64,000 nucleotides of DNA from Chryseobacterium rhizoplanae (lineage in GTDB: Bacteria > Bacteroidota > Bacteroidia > Flavobacteriales > Weeksellaceae): NCBI RefSeq assembly GCF_900182655.1, contig NZ_FXTC01000001.1, positions 930,001-994,000 of the forward strand, given 5' to 3'. A program made the translations under genes and the position numbers. Positions 52,388-62,090 of this stretch are shown here, in pieces; within the stretch, counting starts at the first letter, position 1, and every line of letters starts with the position of its first letter. The notes below the pieces were generated by a model. It was given only the letters and a program-made list of their open reading frames with translations. It was not told the origin of the DNA and ran no database searches.

Positions 52388-54595
52388 ATGCACAGGTTAT
52401 TATTTATATTTACTTTACTTATTTGTCCGTTTTTTGTTCAGGCGCAGGATGTCTTAAGCAAATTAGAAAGAGAATACAGCCATGCATCAAACAATACTAC
52501 AGAACAGCTCAATCTGGCTCCTAAATATGCGACTGCCTTATTTTTTCATGACCTTAAACCTAAATCTTATCAGATTTTAGAAACCAATATTTCCATTGCT
52601 GCAAAACAGACAGATGGAAAGTATGCCACAATTTTATATGCGGTGCAAGCCATGAACTATCGGCTGGATAACAAAACAGCAGAGTCTTCAAAAAGTCTTG
52701 ACATGGCAAAGGCATATAGCTTAAAAACGAATAGTAATGAAGCAAAAGGTTATGTACAATATGCCAAAGGGTGGATTCTGACCCGTAATAATAAAACAAC
52801 TGATGCTGTTGCCGCTTATCTGAAAGCTATCGAATATTATGAAAACTCACCAACCACTTCCACACTCTATGGAAGATTGGGGAATGCAGCCAAGGAATTA
52901 TCTGCCATTTATTCTGACCTGAATGAATATCAGCTGGAAGAAAAATACTCCAAACAATTTCTATTGTTAGCTTCCAAACAAAATGATCCCAATCTTATCT
53001 TTGATGCTTACATGCGGATGGGGTACGTATATGAACAGAAATATACACAGGATCCATCCAATACAATGTTTCGAAATAAAACAGAACAGTATTATTTACA
53101 GGCTATTGCTACTTTCAATAAAAATAAAGAGGCTATGCTTAGCAGAAATAGCCTTTCATATGCTGCCATCAATTTAGCGAATTTATATACTGGTTTTGAC
53201 AGTAATAAGGCAATGCAATATGCCCAGCTCGCTAATAAAGTGAGCCTTGAAATTGGTGATGCCATTCATATTGCTTCCTCATTTGGGATTTTGGCAGAAT
53301 TGGCATTACAGGATAAAAATTATGATTTAGCTAAGTCTTATTTTCTGAAAGCTTCTATGGAAATTGGGAAAAGCCCGGTAAGAAATCATATGATAGAATT
53401 GTCTATCCTTGAATCTCTATCCAGAATTAGTGAAGAGCAGGGCAATTATAAAGAAGCACTTACTTATTATAAAAGCTATGTAGATCAATACAAAAGTATT
53501 TACGATCAGGAAAAACTGGATATTACCAAAAGATTAGAATCACAGTTTGATAAAGAACGGCAGGAACAGAAATACATCAAATTACAGCTGGAAAGCGACA
53601 AAAAAGCACAGGAAATCAAGTTGATTAATATTTTGCGTGCACAGCGTGAGCAGGTTTACAACAACTTAAAACTGGTAGAAGAAAACCAGCGTGAGCGACT
53701 GAAGTTTTCAGAACTTGAATCAGAGAAAAAAGAACAGCAGCTCCGTTTGGCAAAACTGGAAACCCGGCAGAAAAATAATGATATCAACAACTTTAAAAAG
53801 CTGTTGGCATTTAAGGAAAAGATCAATACCTACTACATCTTTTTTATTATCTTTTTCATTGTTCTCATCCTCTTATTGCTTTATGCCTATAAACAACGTG
53901 CGAAGTCTATTAAACGAAGAGACGAGCTGCATGCTTTAGCGATGGAACAAGAAAAACAAAACTCGAAAATATCTACACTTACCGCATTGCTTGAAGGGCA
54001 GGAGCAGGAACGTGGCCGTCTTGCCCGCGATCTTCATGACGGATTGGGAGGATTGCTTTCAGGAACGAAACATCAATTATCTTACCTAAACCCTCATCAG
54101 TCCGGGAACATAGAAGAAGGAATTTCAAAATCAATTGAACAGATTGATGGAGCGGTAGAAGAGTTAAGAAGGGTAGCACATAATTTAATGCCTGATTTAT
54201 TAATGAAATATGGATTGGAAATAGCCATTCAGGAATTTGCTTCCCGAATATCCAATAACGCATTAGAGATCCATACAGAATTTATCAATTACAGCAATTC
54301 CATATCACAGGAAAAGCAGCTGATGATCTACAGAATCATTCAGGAATTGGTTAATAATGCGATAAAACATGCCGAGACTTCAGAGATTATTGTTCAGGTA
54401 AGCGAAGAAGAAAATCTGTTAAACCTTACGGTAGAAGATAATGGTAAAGGTTTCGATCATACAAACCTGAACATTAGAAAAACCGCAGGTTTTCACAATA
54501 TAGAATTAAGAGTCCAATTTTTAAAAGGAACAATGAATATCACCTCCGAATTGAATATTGGTACCAGTATAGAACTTCAAATTCCTATTCATTAA
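52388..54595 (+). CDS. NarL-type (HisKA_3) sensor kinase with TPR-like sensor
   Basis: About 735 residues from the ATG giving MHRLLFIFTLLICPFFVQAQ, a good signal peptide; another ATG at 52361 adds nine residues. A periplasmic helical region with TPR-like repeats spans about 30-390, a long coiled coil 385-470, one TM about 478-500, then HisKA_3 with the phosphoacceptor His in RGRLARDLHDGLGG (codon at 54035) and an HATPase with ELVNNAIKHAE and EDNGKGFD. Partner of the regulator that starts 2 bp after the stop. Confidence 0.93.
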   Translation: MHRLLFIFTLLICPFFVQAQDVLSKLEREYSHASNNTTEQLNLAPKYATALFFHDLKPKSYQILETNISIAAKQTDGKYATILYAVQAMNYRLDNKTAESSKSLDMAKAYSLKTNSNEAKGYVQYAKGWILTRNNKTTDAVAAYLKAIEYYENSPTTSTLYGRLGNAAKELSAIYSDLNEYQLEEKYSKQFLLLASKQNDPNLIFDAYMRMGYVYEQKYTQDPSNTMFRNKTEQYYLQAIATFNKNKEAMLSRNSLSYAAINLANLYTGFDSNKAMQYAQLANKVSLEIGDAIHIASSFGILAELALQDKNYDLAKSYFLKASMEIGKSPVRNHMIELSILESLSRISEEQGNYKEALTYYKSYVDQYKSIYDQEKLDITKRLESQFDKERQEQKYIKLQLESDKKAQEIKLINILRAQREQVYNNLKLVEENQRERLKFSELESEKKEQQLRLAKLETRQKNNDINNFKKLLAFKEKINTYYIFFIIFFIVLILLLLYAYKQRAKSIKRRDELHALAMEQEKQNSKISTLTALLEGQEQERGRLARDLHDGLGGLLSGTKHQLSYLNPHQSGNIEEGISKSIEQIDGAVEELRRVAHNLMPDLLMKYGLEIAIQEFASRISNNALEIHTEFINYSNSISQEKQLMIYRIIQELVNNAIKHAETSEIIVQVSEEENLLNLTVEDNGKGFDHTNLNIRKTAGFHNIELRVQFLKGTMNITSELNIGTSIELQIPIH

Positions 54596-54597
54596 AC

Positions 54598-55227
54598 ATG
54601 ATAAAAGTAGCCATAACAGATGATCATCCACTTCTCTTGGAAGGACTGAAAAATATTTTAGGAAACAACGATACGATAGATGTTGTAGACTGTTTCAAAA
54701 ATGTTTCAGAAATGAATGCAGGCCTGGCAAAACAAGCGGTTGATATATTACTGCTGGACATCAATCTGGCAGATATCAACAGCATCGAGCTGATAAAACC
54801 TTTAAAGAAAAAGTACAGTAATCTTCAGATTATCATTCTCAGTGTTCACAATGAGCTGCCTGTCATTAACAGTACTCTGGCAGAAGGTGCTTTGGGATAT
54901 ATTCAAAAAAATGCTTCAGTTTCCGAAATTCTTGAAGGCATCACAGCCGTAAATGCGGGCAACCGGTTTTTATGCTCACAAACCCGGTCTGTTCTGGAAA
55001 AAAAATCCACGGATGGATTAAACCATGTTCCGAAACTGACCCGAAGAGAAAAAGAAATTTTAGCTGAAGCCGCCAAAGGACTTACCACCAATCAAATGGC
55101 AGAAAAGCTCTTTATCAGCCCACACACAGTAGAAAGTCACAGGAAAAATCTTATTGAAAAATTTCAAACCTCTAATCTTAGTTCTGCCATTAAGCTGGCT
55201 ATAGAGTACGGTTTGGTAATCGAATAA
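54598..55227 (+). CDS. NarL/LuxR-family response regulator
   Basis: A protein of 209 residues. Receiver with TDDHP and phosphoacceptor Asp54 in LLLDINLADI, and a C-terminal HTH with LTRREKEILAEAAKGLTTNQ and SPHTVESHRKNLIEKF. Cognate regulator of the preceding kinase by position. Targets unknown; the unit ends at the terminator just downstream. Confidence 0.94.
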   Translation: MIKVAITDDHPLLLEGLKNILGNNDTIDVVDCFKNVSEMNAGLAKQAVDILLLDINLADINSIELIKPLKKKYSNLQIIILSVHNELPVINSTLAEGALGYIQKNASVSEILEGITAVNAGNRFLCSQTRSVLEKKSTDGLNHVPKLTRREKEILAEAAKGLTTNQMAEKLFISPHTVESHRKNLIEKFQTSNLSSAIKLAIEYGLVIE

Positions 55228-55241
55228 CATATACATCCAAC

Positions 55242-55278
55242 AAAAAGGCCTGCTTACATCGTAAAAGCAGACCTTTTT
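55242..55278 (+). terminator. Terminator after the NarL-type pair
   Basis: Stem AAGGCCTGCTT / AAGCAGACCTT with one internal mismatch, A run before and seven T after. It lies 15 bp beyond the regulator stop and before the convergent 55309 gene. Confidence 0.8.
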
Positions 55279-55308
55279 TTATATAATCAAATAATCGGGT
55301 GTGTTCTC

Positions 55309-55875
55309 TTAATCTTTGAATTTCAACGCTGCCTGAAACAGGTTTTTCTTTCCTATTAAATCATATTCATCATTATATTCAGGCTGATACATCAGCATAA
55401 AAACGCTGCCGTCAAAATCTTTCAGGTTGATGGGCTGATCTACCATGATATCATAAAACCTTGTAATAGTACGGGTAGCTGTCCATTGTTTGGCGTTGCC
55501 TTTAGGGTTTTTGTCAAATCTATGATCCTTTGCATCTGTATAGTACCAATATGAAGGCGCAGAATCCATCAGAAACATCTCTTTATCCTTATTATATAGC
55601 TCTTCAGCCATACCTGTATTCTGAAACCATGGCACTTCCGTATTCAAAATGCCCAAAGCTCCTGCATAGATGTCTTTATTCGTAGTGGCTCCTAGTAAAA
55701 ATCCTTCCAGGTTGGTAGACGTAATCTCAAATTGGAAAGTAGATTTCTTCAGTTCATACACATCATTCACAGGCTTAATCACTTTTCCGTCCTGCTTAAT
55801 AACTACTTTCAGCGATTGTGCGAAAGTCATAAAACCTAGTAAACAAAAAAGGACGGTCAAACTTAATTTTTTCAT
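55309..55875 (-). CDS. Secreted protein of unknown function
   Basis: A protein of 188 residues with signal peptide (MKKLSLTVLFCLLGFMTFAQ). The mature part starts SLKVVIKQDGKVIKPVNDVYELKKSTFQFEI and is predicted to be mostly beta. No sorting domain or lipobox. It lies between a terminator and an unrelated lipoprotein gene on the same strand (83 bp upstream). Confidence 0.75.
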   Translation of the reverse strand: MKKLSLTVLFCLLGFMTFAQSLKVVIKQDGKVIKPVNDVYELKKSTFQFEITSTNLEGFLLGATTNKDIYAGALGILNTEVPWFQNTGMAEELYNKDKEMFLMDSAPSYWYYTDAKDHRFDKNPKGNAKQWTATRTITRFYDIMVDQPINLKDFDGSVFMLMYQPEYNDEYDLIGKKNLFQAALKFKD

Positions 55876-55958
55876 TGTATCTCTTTAAATATTGCAGCAA
55901 AGATATTGGACTTTATCCCCATAAACTCTGGCTGATTTCAGGGGTTTTTTAATTTCTC

Positions 55959-57032
55959 CTAAAACAAATCAGCCTTCAACTGGATTTTTATATAAGCCGT
56001 TTTCTGCTTTTTACCATTAGCAGAAGCAGAATTCAGCGGATAGACTTCTGCATAGAAAGTATCATGATCTGTCCAGAATGCCTTTTTATCATCTGCTATT
56101 TTGAAGTTGGTGAAATTTACATACAAAAGATTGTCCTGTTTTTTGGTTTGTGAAAAATAGTTGGAAATCACAAAATTACTCCCCACATCATTGTTGGATG
56201 AGACAAAGGTAACCCAGCCTTTAGAAGGAAGGATTTGCGGATAACCTTCAGTACTCAGCTCAAACATAACTGCATTTTTTAAACTGAAAAAGGAATAATA
56301 GGAATCTACAACTTCATCAGAGTTTTCTTTGAATACTTCCAGGTTTAAGTAAGGTGACCTTCCTATATATTCATTGGCAAGCGGCCCGGTCTCTGTAGAA
56401 ACACTTTCATGTTGTGTAATCACGTCTTCTCTGCCATTTTCTTTGTATACCCAGTTATCTGCCTGCAGTTGTATATTCGGGTTTTTTACCAGTGTTTCAC
56501 CGATTTGTTTTTTAGAATTTGCTCTAAATTCCTGTTCTGAAATCTCAGTAATAGTTCCGAATTTTTTAAAAGATTTATTTTTAAAATCACTCGCTTCCTT
56601 CAATGTGCTGCTTCTGATCTCATAAAGATCCACACCTTTTAACGTAAGCTCATATGCCGGAGTGAATTCTGACTTCAGGACAAACGCTTCAATACTGTTT
56701 GAAATATTGTTATTAATGCTGTAATGGATAGAATAGAAGTCCTCAAACTCTTCAAAGCCGTAATAGTTATCGAGCTTATTATACGCTATTTTCAAATGAG
56801 CGGCATCTTTATTCGGTGTTACAAAAAAATGTATGGAATCCAGCTTGGTAAATAATTGGAATGGTACTTCCTGAACGTTATCCACACCTTTTATTTTTTT
56901 GAAATCAGATAATGTTATTGTTTTTTGCTTAACTTCAGTTTCTGGTTTGTTTCTCTCTGATGTTTTATTCTTTTCATTACATCCTGCAAGAACTACCATT
57001 GACGATATAAAGATTTGATTAATTAATTTCAT
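55959..57032 (-). CDS. Lipoprotein of unknown function
   Basis: A protein of 357 residues with lipoprotein signal MKLINQIFISSMVVLAGC (lipobox LAGC) followed by the charged linker NEKNKTSERNKPETEVKQK. The rest is mixed alpha/beta without recognised motif. Divergent from the 57192 lipoprotein gene, with a 159-bp shared promoter region. Confidence 0.8.
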   Translation of the reverse strand: MKLINQIFISSMVVLAGCNEKNKTSERNKPETEVKQKTITLSDFKKIKGVDNVQEVPFQLFTKLDSIHFFVTPNKDAAHLKIAYNKLDNYYGFEEFEDFYSIHYSINNNISNSIEAFVLKSEFTPAYELTLKGVDLYEIRSSTLKEASDFKNKSFKKFGTITEISEQEFRANSKKQIGETLVKNPNIQLQADNWVYKENGREDVITQHESVSTETGPLANEYIGRSPYLNLEVFKENSDEVVDSYYSFFSLKNAVMFELSTEGYPQILPSKGWVTFVSSNNDVGSNFVISNYFSQTKKQDNLLYVNFTNFKIADDKKAFWTDHDTFYAEVYPLNSASANGKKQKTAYIKIQLKADLF

Positions 57033-57191
57033 TTATTATATTTTTGGGTAAATGTATCGGTATTCGGACCAGCAGCCAACAAAACCCCTGAATATGGGCA
57101 ATAAATGGCTGAAAACAGGGATAGATGAAGTGGCAGAATTTGGACAATTTTACAAAATGATAACCTCAATATTGTAATTTACTTTATAAAC

Positions 57192-57755
57192 ATGAAAAAC
57201 TTAATAATCAGCCTTTCAGTGGTGGCTGCTTTACTGGCATCCTGTTCACCCGCTACAGACAAAAAAGTGGAAAAAAATACTTCTCCGGAAGCCCAAAAAG
57301 AAGTTGTTACATCTAAATCAGAACCAGTGAAGATTGATCCGGCAACATTAGAAATACCCGGTGATTTTTCAATATTGGTTCCTATTGATTTGTTGAATAA
57401 TAAAAGTACCAGTATATATGATAAATATGGTATAGAGTTCTCTGGGAACTGTTATTCATGCGATTTGACAAGCCTGTCTATAACAAAGAAGCAAATCAGA
57501 TGGACGAATGTCTGTGATGAAAAAGATACTTTTGAAATTGATGAGTTCTCATATTCTAACGAAGGAAACAAAACTATCTTTAAAACAGCGGAAAGAACTT
57601 ATATTTTAACCCAAATAGATAAAGCACCTGTTTATGAACTCGTGATAGAAGGCAAAAAACTGGAGCTAAAAAACAAAAGAATATCCAGATATTTTACCAC
57701 CAAAAAAGCTTTACCTCTTTTCACAGAGCATGATTGCGGAGATTTTGAGGGATAG
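57192..57755 (+). CDS. Small lipoprotein of unknown function
   Basis: A protein of 187 residues with signal MKNLIISLSVVAALLASC (lipobox LASC) and a Lys/Glu-rich linker. Cysteines appear in GNCYSCDLTS, TNVCDEKD and EHDCGDF. The fold is not recognised. Ends just before the bidirectional terminator shared with infC. Confidence 0.78.
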   Translation: MKNLIISLSVVAALLASCSPATDKKVEKNTSPEAQKEVVTSKSEPVKIDPATLEIPGDFSILVPIDLLNNKSTSIYDKYGIEFSGNCYSCDLTSLSITKKQIRWTNVCDEKDTFEIDEFSYSNEGNKTIFKTAERTYILTQIDKAPVYELVIEGKKLELKNKRISRYFTTKKALPLFTEHDCGDFEG

Positions 57756-57797
57756 AAGATAGAGTAGTACGGAACAATCTCTTCTTAAAATTAAGCA

Positions 57798-57830
57798 TAA
57801 AAAAACCTCAAATTACTTTGAGGTTTTTTT
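57798..57830 (-). terminator. Bidirectional terminator between infC and the 57192 gene
   Basis: Nine-bp perfect stem AACCTCAAA / TTTGAGGTT with loop TTAC, flanked by A and T runs. It sits 20 bp after the infC stop, so the thrS-infC transcript probably ends here rather than continuing to rpmI. Confidence 0.9.
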
Positions 57831-57850
57831 ATATTAAAATAATGACTTAA

Positions 57851-58411
57851 TTATTTTGCTGGTTTTTTAGGACTCATCATCATAATCATCCTTTTTCCTT
57901 CAAGTTTAGGAAGCTGGTCTACTTTCCCTACGTGCTCTAGTTCCTGAGCAAGTTTTAAAAGCAAAATTTCTCCCTGGTCCTTAAAGATAATCGAACGTCC
58001 TTTAAAAAATACGTAGGTCTTTAATTTAGAACCTTCTTCAAGGAATTTTTCAGCATGCTTCTTTTTGAATTCGTAATCATGGTCGTCAGTCTGAGGTCCG
58101 AAACGGATCTCTTTTACTACCACTTTTACTTGCTTAGCCTTAAGTTCCTTTTGTTTTTTCTTTTGCTCGTATAAGAATTTCTTGTATTCTAATACTCTTG
58201 CAATAAAAGGTTCTGCTTTATCAGAAATTACTACTAAATCCAATTCCTGATCTGCAGCAATCTGTCTTGCTTTGTCAATTGGATAAATTCCTGGCTCTAC
58301 GTTATCGCCCACCAAACGAAGCTCTCTCACACGAATTTTATCGTTGATCAAGTGTAAGTCCTCCTGTACAGGACGTCTTTGTGGGCCCCTGTTGTTAAAT
58401 CTTTGTGCTAT
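57851..58411 (-). CDS. infC: InfC, translation initiation factor IF-3, apparent ATA start
   Basis: About 186 residues if translation starts at ATA (58411-58409). The IF3 core is clear: [52 protein letters not shown] segment and the C-terminal MIMMMSPKK. The frame upstream of the core reads [20 protein letters not shown], a basic linker typical of IF3, with no ATG or GTG between it and the stop at 58424-58426. A TTG at 58351 would cut off that tail. E. coli infC uses the rare AUU start for self-regulation, so a rare start is expected biology. ATA is inferred. Confidence 0.9.
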   Translation of the reverse strand: MAQRFNNRGPQRRPVQEDLHLINDKIRVRELRLVGDNVEPGIYPIDKARQIAADQELDLVVISDKAEPFIARVLEYKKFLYEQKKKQKELKAKQVKVVVKEIRFGPQTDDHDYEFKKKHAEKFLEEGSKLKTYVFFKGRSIIFKDQGEILLLKLAQELEHVGKVDQLPKLEGKRMIMMMSPKKPAK

Positions 58412-58523
58412 TGTATTATAATTTTATTGGTTAATTACTTAATTTAATTCATTCAAATATTTAAAAATTGAAAAATTCTGTCGTTGCATTAACTTTTGAA
58501 TCCTTCAATCTTTAATTTTAAAT

Positions 58524-60443
58524 TTATATGGCTGCTTCTTTTTTAAAGTAAGCAACGAAATCTTCCATTTTCATGACTCCAAGATCTCCTTCTCCACGTC
58601 TTCTTACAGAAATCGTGCCTTCATTTTCTTCATTCTCTCCTACAACAAGCATGAAAGGAATCTTATTCAATTCAGCATCACGGATTTTTTTACCCGTCTT
58701 CTCGTTTCTGTCGTCAATCTGACCGCTAATATCGTGATTTTCCAAAAATTGTGAAACTTTTTTTGAATAATCTACATATTTTTCACTGATCGGTAGAATA
58801 ATAAACTGATCCGGGCTTAGCCATAATGGGAAATCACCTGCTGTGTTTTCCAGCAAAATAGCAATAAAACGTTCCATAGAACCAAATGGTGCTCTGTGGA
58901 TCATTACCGGTCTGTGTTTTTCATTATCATTTCCGATATAGTGAAGATCAAATCTTTCAGGAAGGTTATAATCTACCTGGATTGTTCCCAGCTGCCATTT
59001 TCTTCCTAAAGCGTCTTTCACCATGAAGTCAAGCTTAGGACCGTAGAATGCCGCTTCGCCGTATTCCACCACTGTTTTTAATCCTTTCTTCTGAGCTGCA
59101 TTGATGATGGCGCTTTCTGCTTTCTCCCAGTTTTCATCAGAACCGATATACTTTTGTTTGTTTTCAGGATCTCTCAAAGAAACCTGAGTTACAAAATCTT
59201 CAAACCCTAAAGATTTGAATACATAAAGTGTAAGGTCAATTACCTTTTCAAATTCTTCAGAAAGCTGATCCGGAGTACAAAAAAGGTGAGCATCATCCTG
59301 AGTAAATCCACGAACTCTTGTCAATCCGTGAAGCTCTCCACTTTGCTCATATCTGTATACCGTACCGAATTCTGCATATCTTTTTGGTAAATCCCTGTAG
59401 CTCCATTGTGAAGTCTTATAAATTTCACAGTGGTGAGGACAGTTCATTGGCTTCAGCAAAAATTCTTCCCCTTCATTCGGAGTTTTAATCGGCTGGAAGC
59501 TGTCTTCCCCATATTTATCCCAGTGTCCTGAAGTTACATATAATTCCTTTGCTCCGATATGTGGAGACATTACAAATTCGTAACCTCCTTTTTTCTGAGC
59601 ATCAGAAAGGAAATTTTCAAGCTTTCTTCTTAAAGCAGTTCCTTTTGGTAACCAAAGCGGCAACCCGGCACCTACTTTTTCAGAGAATGCAAAAATTCCA
59701 AGTTCTTTACCTAATTTTCTGTGGTCTCTTCTTTTAGCTTCTTCCAATCTTTCAAGATATTCAGTAAGATCTTTCTGTTTAGGGAAAGAAATACCATATA
59801 CTCTTGTCAATTGAGGGTTCTTTTCATTACCTCTCCAATAAGCTCCGGCTGCATTTAAAATCTTAACCGCTTTTACGATTCCTGTATTCGGAATGTGACC
59901 ACCACGACATAAATCTGTGAAGTTATCGTGTGTTACAAAAGTGATTTCTCCATCATTAAGATTAGAGATCAATTCCACTTTATACGGGTTGTCTGCGTAG
60001 GTTTTTAAAGCATCTTCTTTAGAAACCGGATAAAGAGAGAAGGTAGAACCTTTCTTCGCATTTTCCAGAATCTTTTTCTCAATCTTTTCAAAATCTTTTT
60101 CAGATAAGCTTTCATCCCCGAAATCTACATCATAGTAGAATCCGCTTTCAATGGCAGGACCAATGGTCAACTTAGCATTAGGATAAAACTCAAGGATAGC
60201 CTGCGCCAAAAGGTGGGCAGAAGAGTGCCAGAAAGCCTTCTTTCCAAGATCATCATTCCAGGTCAAAAGCTGTACCGTAGAATCCGTGGTTATAGGTGTG
60301 GTCGTTTCTACTTGTTTGTCATTAACAATTGCGGAAATGGTGTTTCTAGCCAATCCCTCGCTTATAGATTTTGCCACATCTAGAGGAGTCACTGCTCCCT
60401 CGAATTCTTTGACACTATTGTCTGGAAGTGTAATTTTTATCAT
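58524..60443 (-). CDS. thrS: ThrS, threonyl-tRNA synthetase
   Basis: A class II synthetase of 639 residues with the usual order: TGS domain (1-60), editing-associated SAD domain ([26 protein letters not shown]), catalytic core with zinc ligand in [45 protein letters not shown], and the C-terminal anticodon-binding domain ([14 protein letters not shown]). It stands 112 bp upstream of infC on the same strand, the typical neighbour. Confidence 0.98.
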   Translation of the reverse strand: MIKITLPDNSVKEFEGAVTPLDVAKSISEGLARNTISAIVNDKQVETTTPITTDSTVQLLTWNDDLGKKAFWHSSAHLLAQAILEFYPNAKLTIGPAIESGFYYDVDFGDESLSEKDFEKIEKKILENAKKGSTFSLYPVSKEDALKTYADNPYKVELISNLNDGEITFVTHDNFTDLCRGGHIPNTGIVKAVKILNAAGAYWRGNEKNPQLTRVYGISFPKQKDLTEYLERLEEAKRRDHRKLGKELGIFAFSEKVGAGLPLWLPKGTALRRKLENFLSDAQKKGGYEFVMSPHIGAKELYVTSGHWDKYGEDSFQPIKTPNEGEEFLLKPMNCPHHCEIYKTSQWSYRDLPKRYAEFGTVYRYEQSGELHGLTRVRGFTQDDAHLFCTPDQLSEEFEKVIDLTLYVFKSLGFEDFVTQVSLRDPENKQKYIGSDENWEKAESAIINAAQKKGLKTVVEYGEAAFYGPKLDFMVKDALGRKWQLGTIQVDYNLPERFDLHYIGNDNEKHRPVMIHRAPFGSMERFIAILLENTAGDFPLWLSPDQFIILPISEKYVDYSKKVSQFLENHDISGQIDDRNEKTGKKIRDAELNKIPFMLVVGENEENEGTISVRRRGEGDLGVMKMEDFVAYFKKEAAI

Positions 60444-60467
60444 TGTTTACTAAGAAATTTTAAGATG

Positions 60468-60475
60468 CAAAAATA
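60468..60475 (-). promoter_or_regulatory. Candidate promoter -7 box for thrS
   Basis: On the minus strand TATTTTTG, an exact TAnnTTTG match, 24 bp before the thrS ATG. The 5' leader would be very short, so E. coli-type ThrS operator structures are unlikely. Confidence 0.55.
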
Positions 60476-60870
60476 CGCATTTTTTAGATAAAATACTATA
60501 TCCATATGTATTTAGAATGAGAATTAATATCGAAAATAGAAAGATTTTTAACGTTTGGGAGTTGTATACTTTATATTGCAGTGTTCTCAGAAAATTATTC
60601 TGTTACTTTTATCACCTTAATGGAGCTGGAATTCATCACTTTTCCGGCCTCTTTTTTAAGTAGATTACAGAAAAAGCAATAGATATTTTAAATCTCATAA
60701 AAAGATTAAAAAATACAAGTTTTAAAAATTAAAATTAATATCTTAATCCCATGAATACAGGATATTGATACCATAAAGTTTGAATGTTGAAAATATGAAA
60801 TCCCTGAAATACAATATCCATATTCAATCAGAATCCAATAAAATATTAAATTTCAAAAATTACAATCCCT
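60476..60870. other. Intergenic region (about 395 bp) between thrS and the dipeptidase
   Basis: AT-rich region between divergent genes. No repeat, RNA gene or reading frame that I can support. It should contain the dipeptidase promoter. Confidence 0.4.
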
Positions 60871-61845
60871 ATGAGCAGGATAAACATTGATTTACATTGT
60901 GATCTTCTATATTATCTTCTAAGATCAGATTCAACGCTTGATGATAAAGAACTAGGTTGTTCGCTGCCTTATTTACAGGATGGAAATGTAAAACTTCAGG
61001 TGATGGCGATGTATGCGGGAACAGGAGCTAACAGCACAGCTCGCGGACTGGAACAAAGCAAATTGTTTTCAAAAATGATCAAAAACGAGAATTTTTTCCT
61101 TTTTAATCATGATAATTTCAACGCTCCGGAAAATAAAAACCGGGTAGGAGTTATTGCTTCTATTGAAAATGCATCTGCTTTCTGCGATGAAAACCAAAGT
61201 CTGGAATCCGGATTCAAAAATCTGGAAACCATTATTGAAAACACTGAAAAAGTCTTTTATATTGGGATTACCCATCACCTGGAAAACCGTTTTGGAGGCG
61301 GAAATAATGCTACAGCGGGATTAAAAGATGATGGAAAAGTGCTGATCGACTATATTTCTGACCGGAAAATTGCCATTGATTTAGCCCACACAAGTGATCA
61401 GCTTGCTTATGATATTTTCACTTATATCGATCAAAGAAATTATTCAATTCCTATTCTGGCAAGCCATTCCAATTACAGAACTGTTTACAAAAATAATAGA
61501 AACCTTCCTGATGAACTGGCGAAAGAAGTGATTCGCAGAAAAGGATTGATTGGCCTGAATTTTATCAAAGATTATGTTGATATTGAACATCCCGAAAGAC
61601 TCTATGAGCATATTCAATACGGACTTGATCTTGGTGGAGAAGACAGCATAGCCTATGGTGCAGATTATTTCTACTGGAAAGATCATCCGGACAAATCCCG
61701 TCATCCTTTTTTCTTTCCTGAACATTCCAATGCAGCAGTATATCCGGCAGTCAATAAAGAAATTGAGGAACGGTTTTCATTTGAGTTAGTAGAAAAAATT
61801 AGTCACAAAAATGCATTGAATTTTATAGAAAATATGTATAAATAG
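60871..61845 (+). CDS. M19-family (renal dipeptidase-type) peptidase
   Basis: A protein of 324 residues, without signal peptide. Metal ligands typical of M19: the first His-x-Asp in NIDLHCDLL (9-11), the bridging Glu in ASIENASAF, His in IDLAHTS and His in LASHSNYR, followed by GADYFYW. M19 enzymes hydrolyse dipeptides, including D-amino-acid types; a cytoplasmic role in recycling is plausible. Confidence 0.9.
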   Translation: MSRINIDLHCDLLYYLLRSDSTLDDKELGCSLPYLQDGNVKLQVMAMYAGTGANSTARGLEQSKLFSKMIKNENFFLFNHDNFNAPENKNRVGVIASIENASAFCDENQSLESGFKNLETIIENTEKVFYIGITHHLENRFGGGNNATAGLKDDGKVLIDYISDRKIAIDLAHTSDQLAYDIFTYIDQRNYSIPILASHSNYRTVYKNNRNLPDELAKEVIRRKGLIGLNFIKDYVDIEHPERLYEHIQYGLDLGGEDSIAYGADYFYWKDHPDKSRHPFFFPEHSNAAVYPAVNKEIEERFSFELVEKISHKNALNFIENMYK

Positions 61846-61876
61846 AATCATTCTTGTCTGATTAAATCAAAGCATA

Positions 61877-62036
61877 ATTAACAGGTCGCTCCTCTGGAGC
61901 TTTACTTTTACAGGGACTTAATTTCTTTCTATTAACAGTAGATCCTGATGGGATCAAATCCAGCTCCAATAGGAGCTAATTGTTAATAGAACATATTTGT
62001 TCTAAAATTATAGCTCCAGAGGAGCGACCTGTTAAT
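61877..62036. repeat. Nested palindromic element with perfect 25-bp inverted ends
   Basis: The left arm 61877-61901 and right arm 62012-62036 are exact reverse complements over 25 bp and contain the core CTCCTCTGGAG / CTCCAGAGGAG. Inside are CTATTAAC (61929-61936) with GTTAATAG (61982-61989), a GATCC..GGATC hairpin (61941-61955), and AGCTCC-AATA-GGAGCT (61962-61977). All are nested, so the whole 160 bp can fold into one long branched hairpin. No coding frame inside. Confidence 0.9.
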
Positions 62037-62090
62037 AATAAATCTGTGAGAGATTATATTAAAAACAAAACACCCAATAAATTGTTTTAT

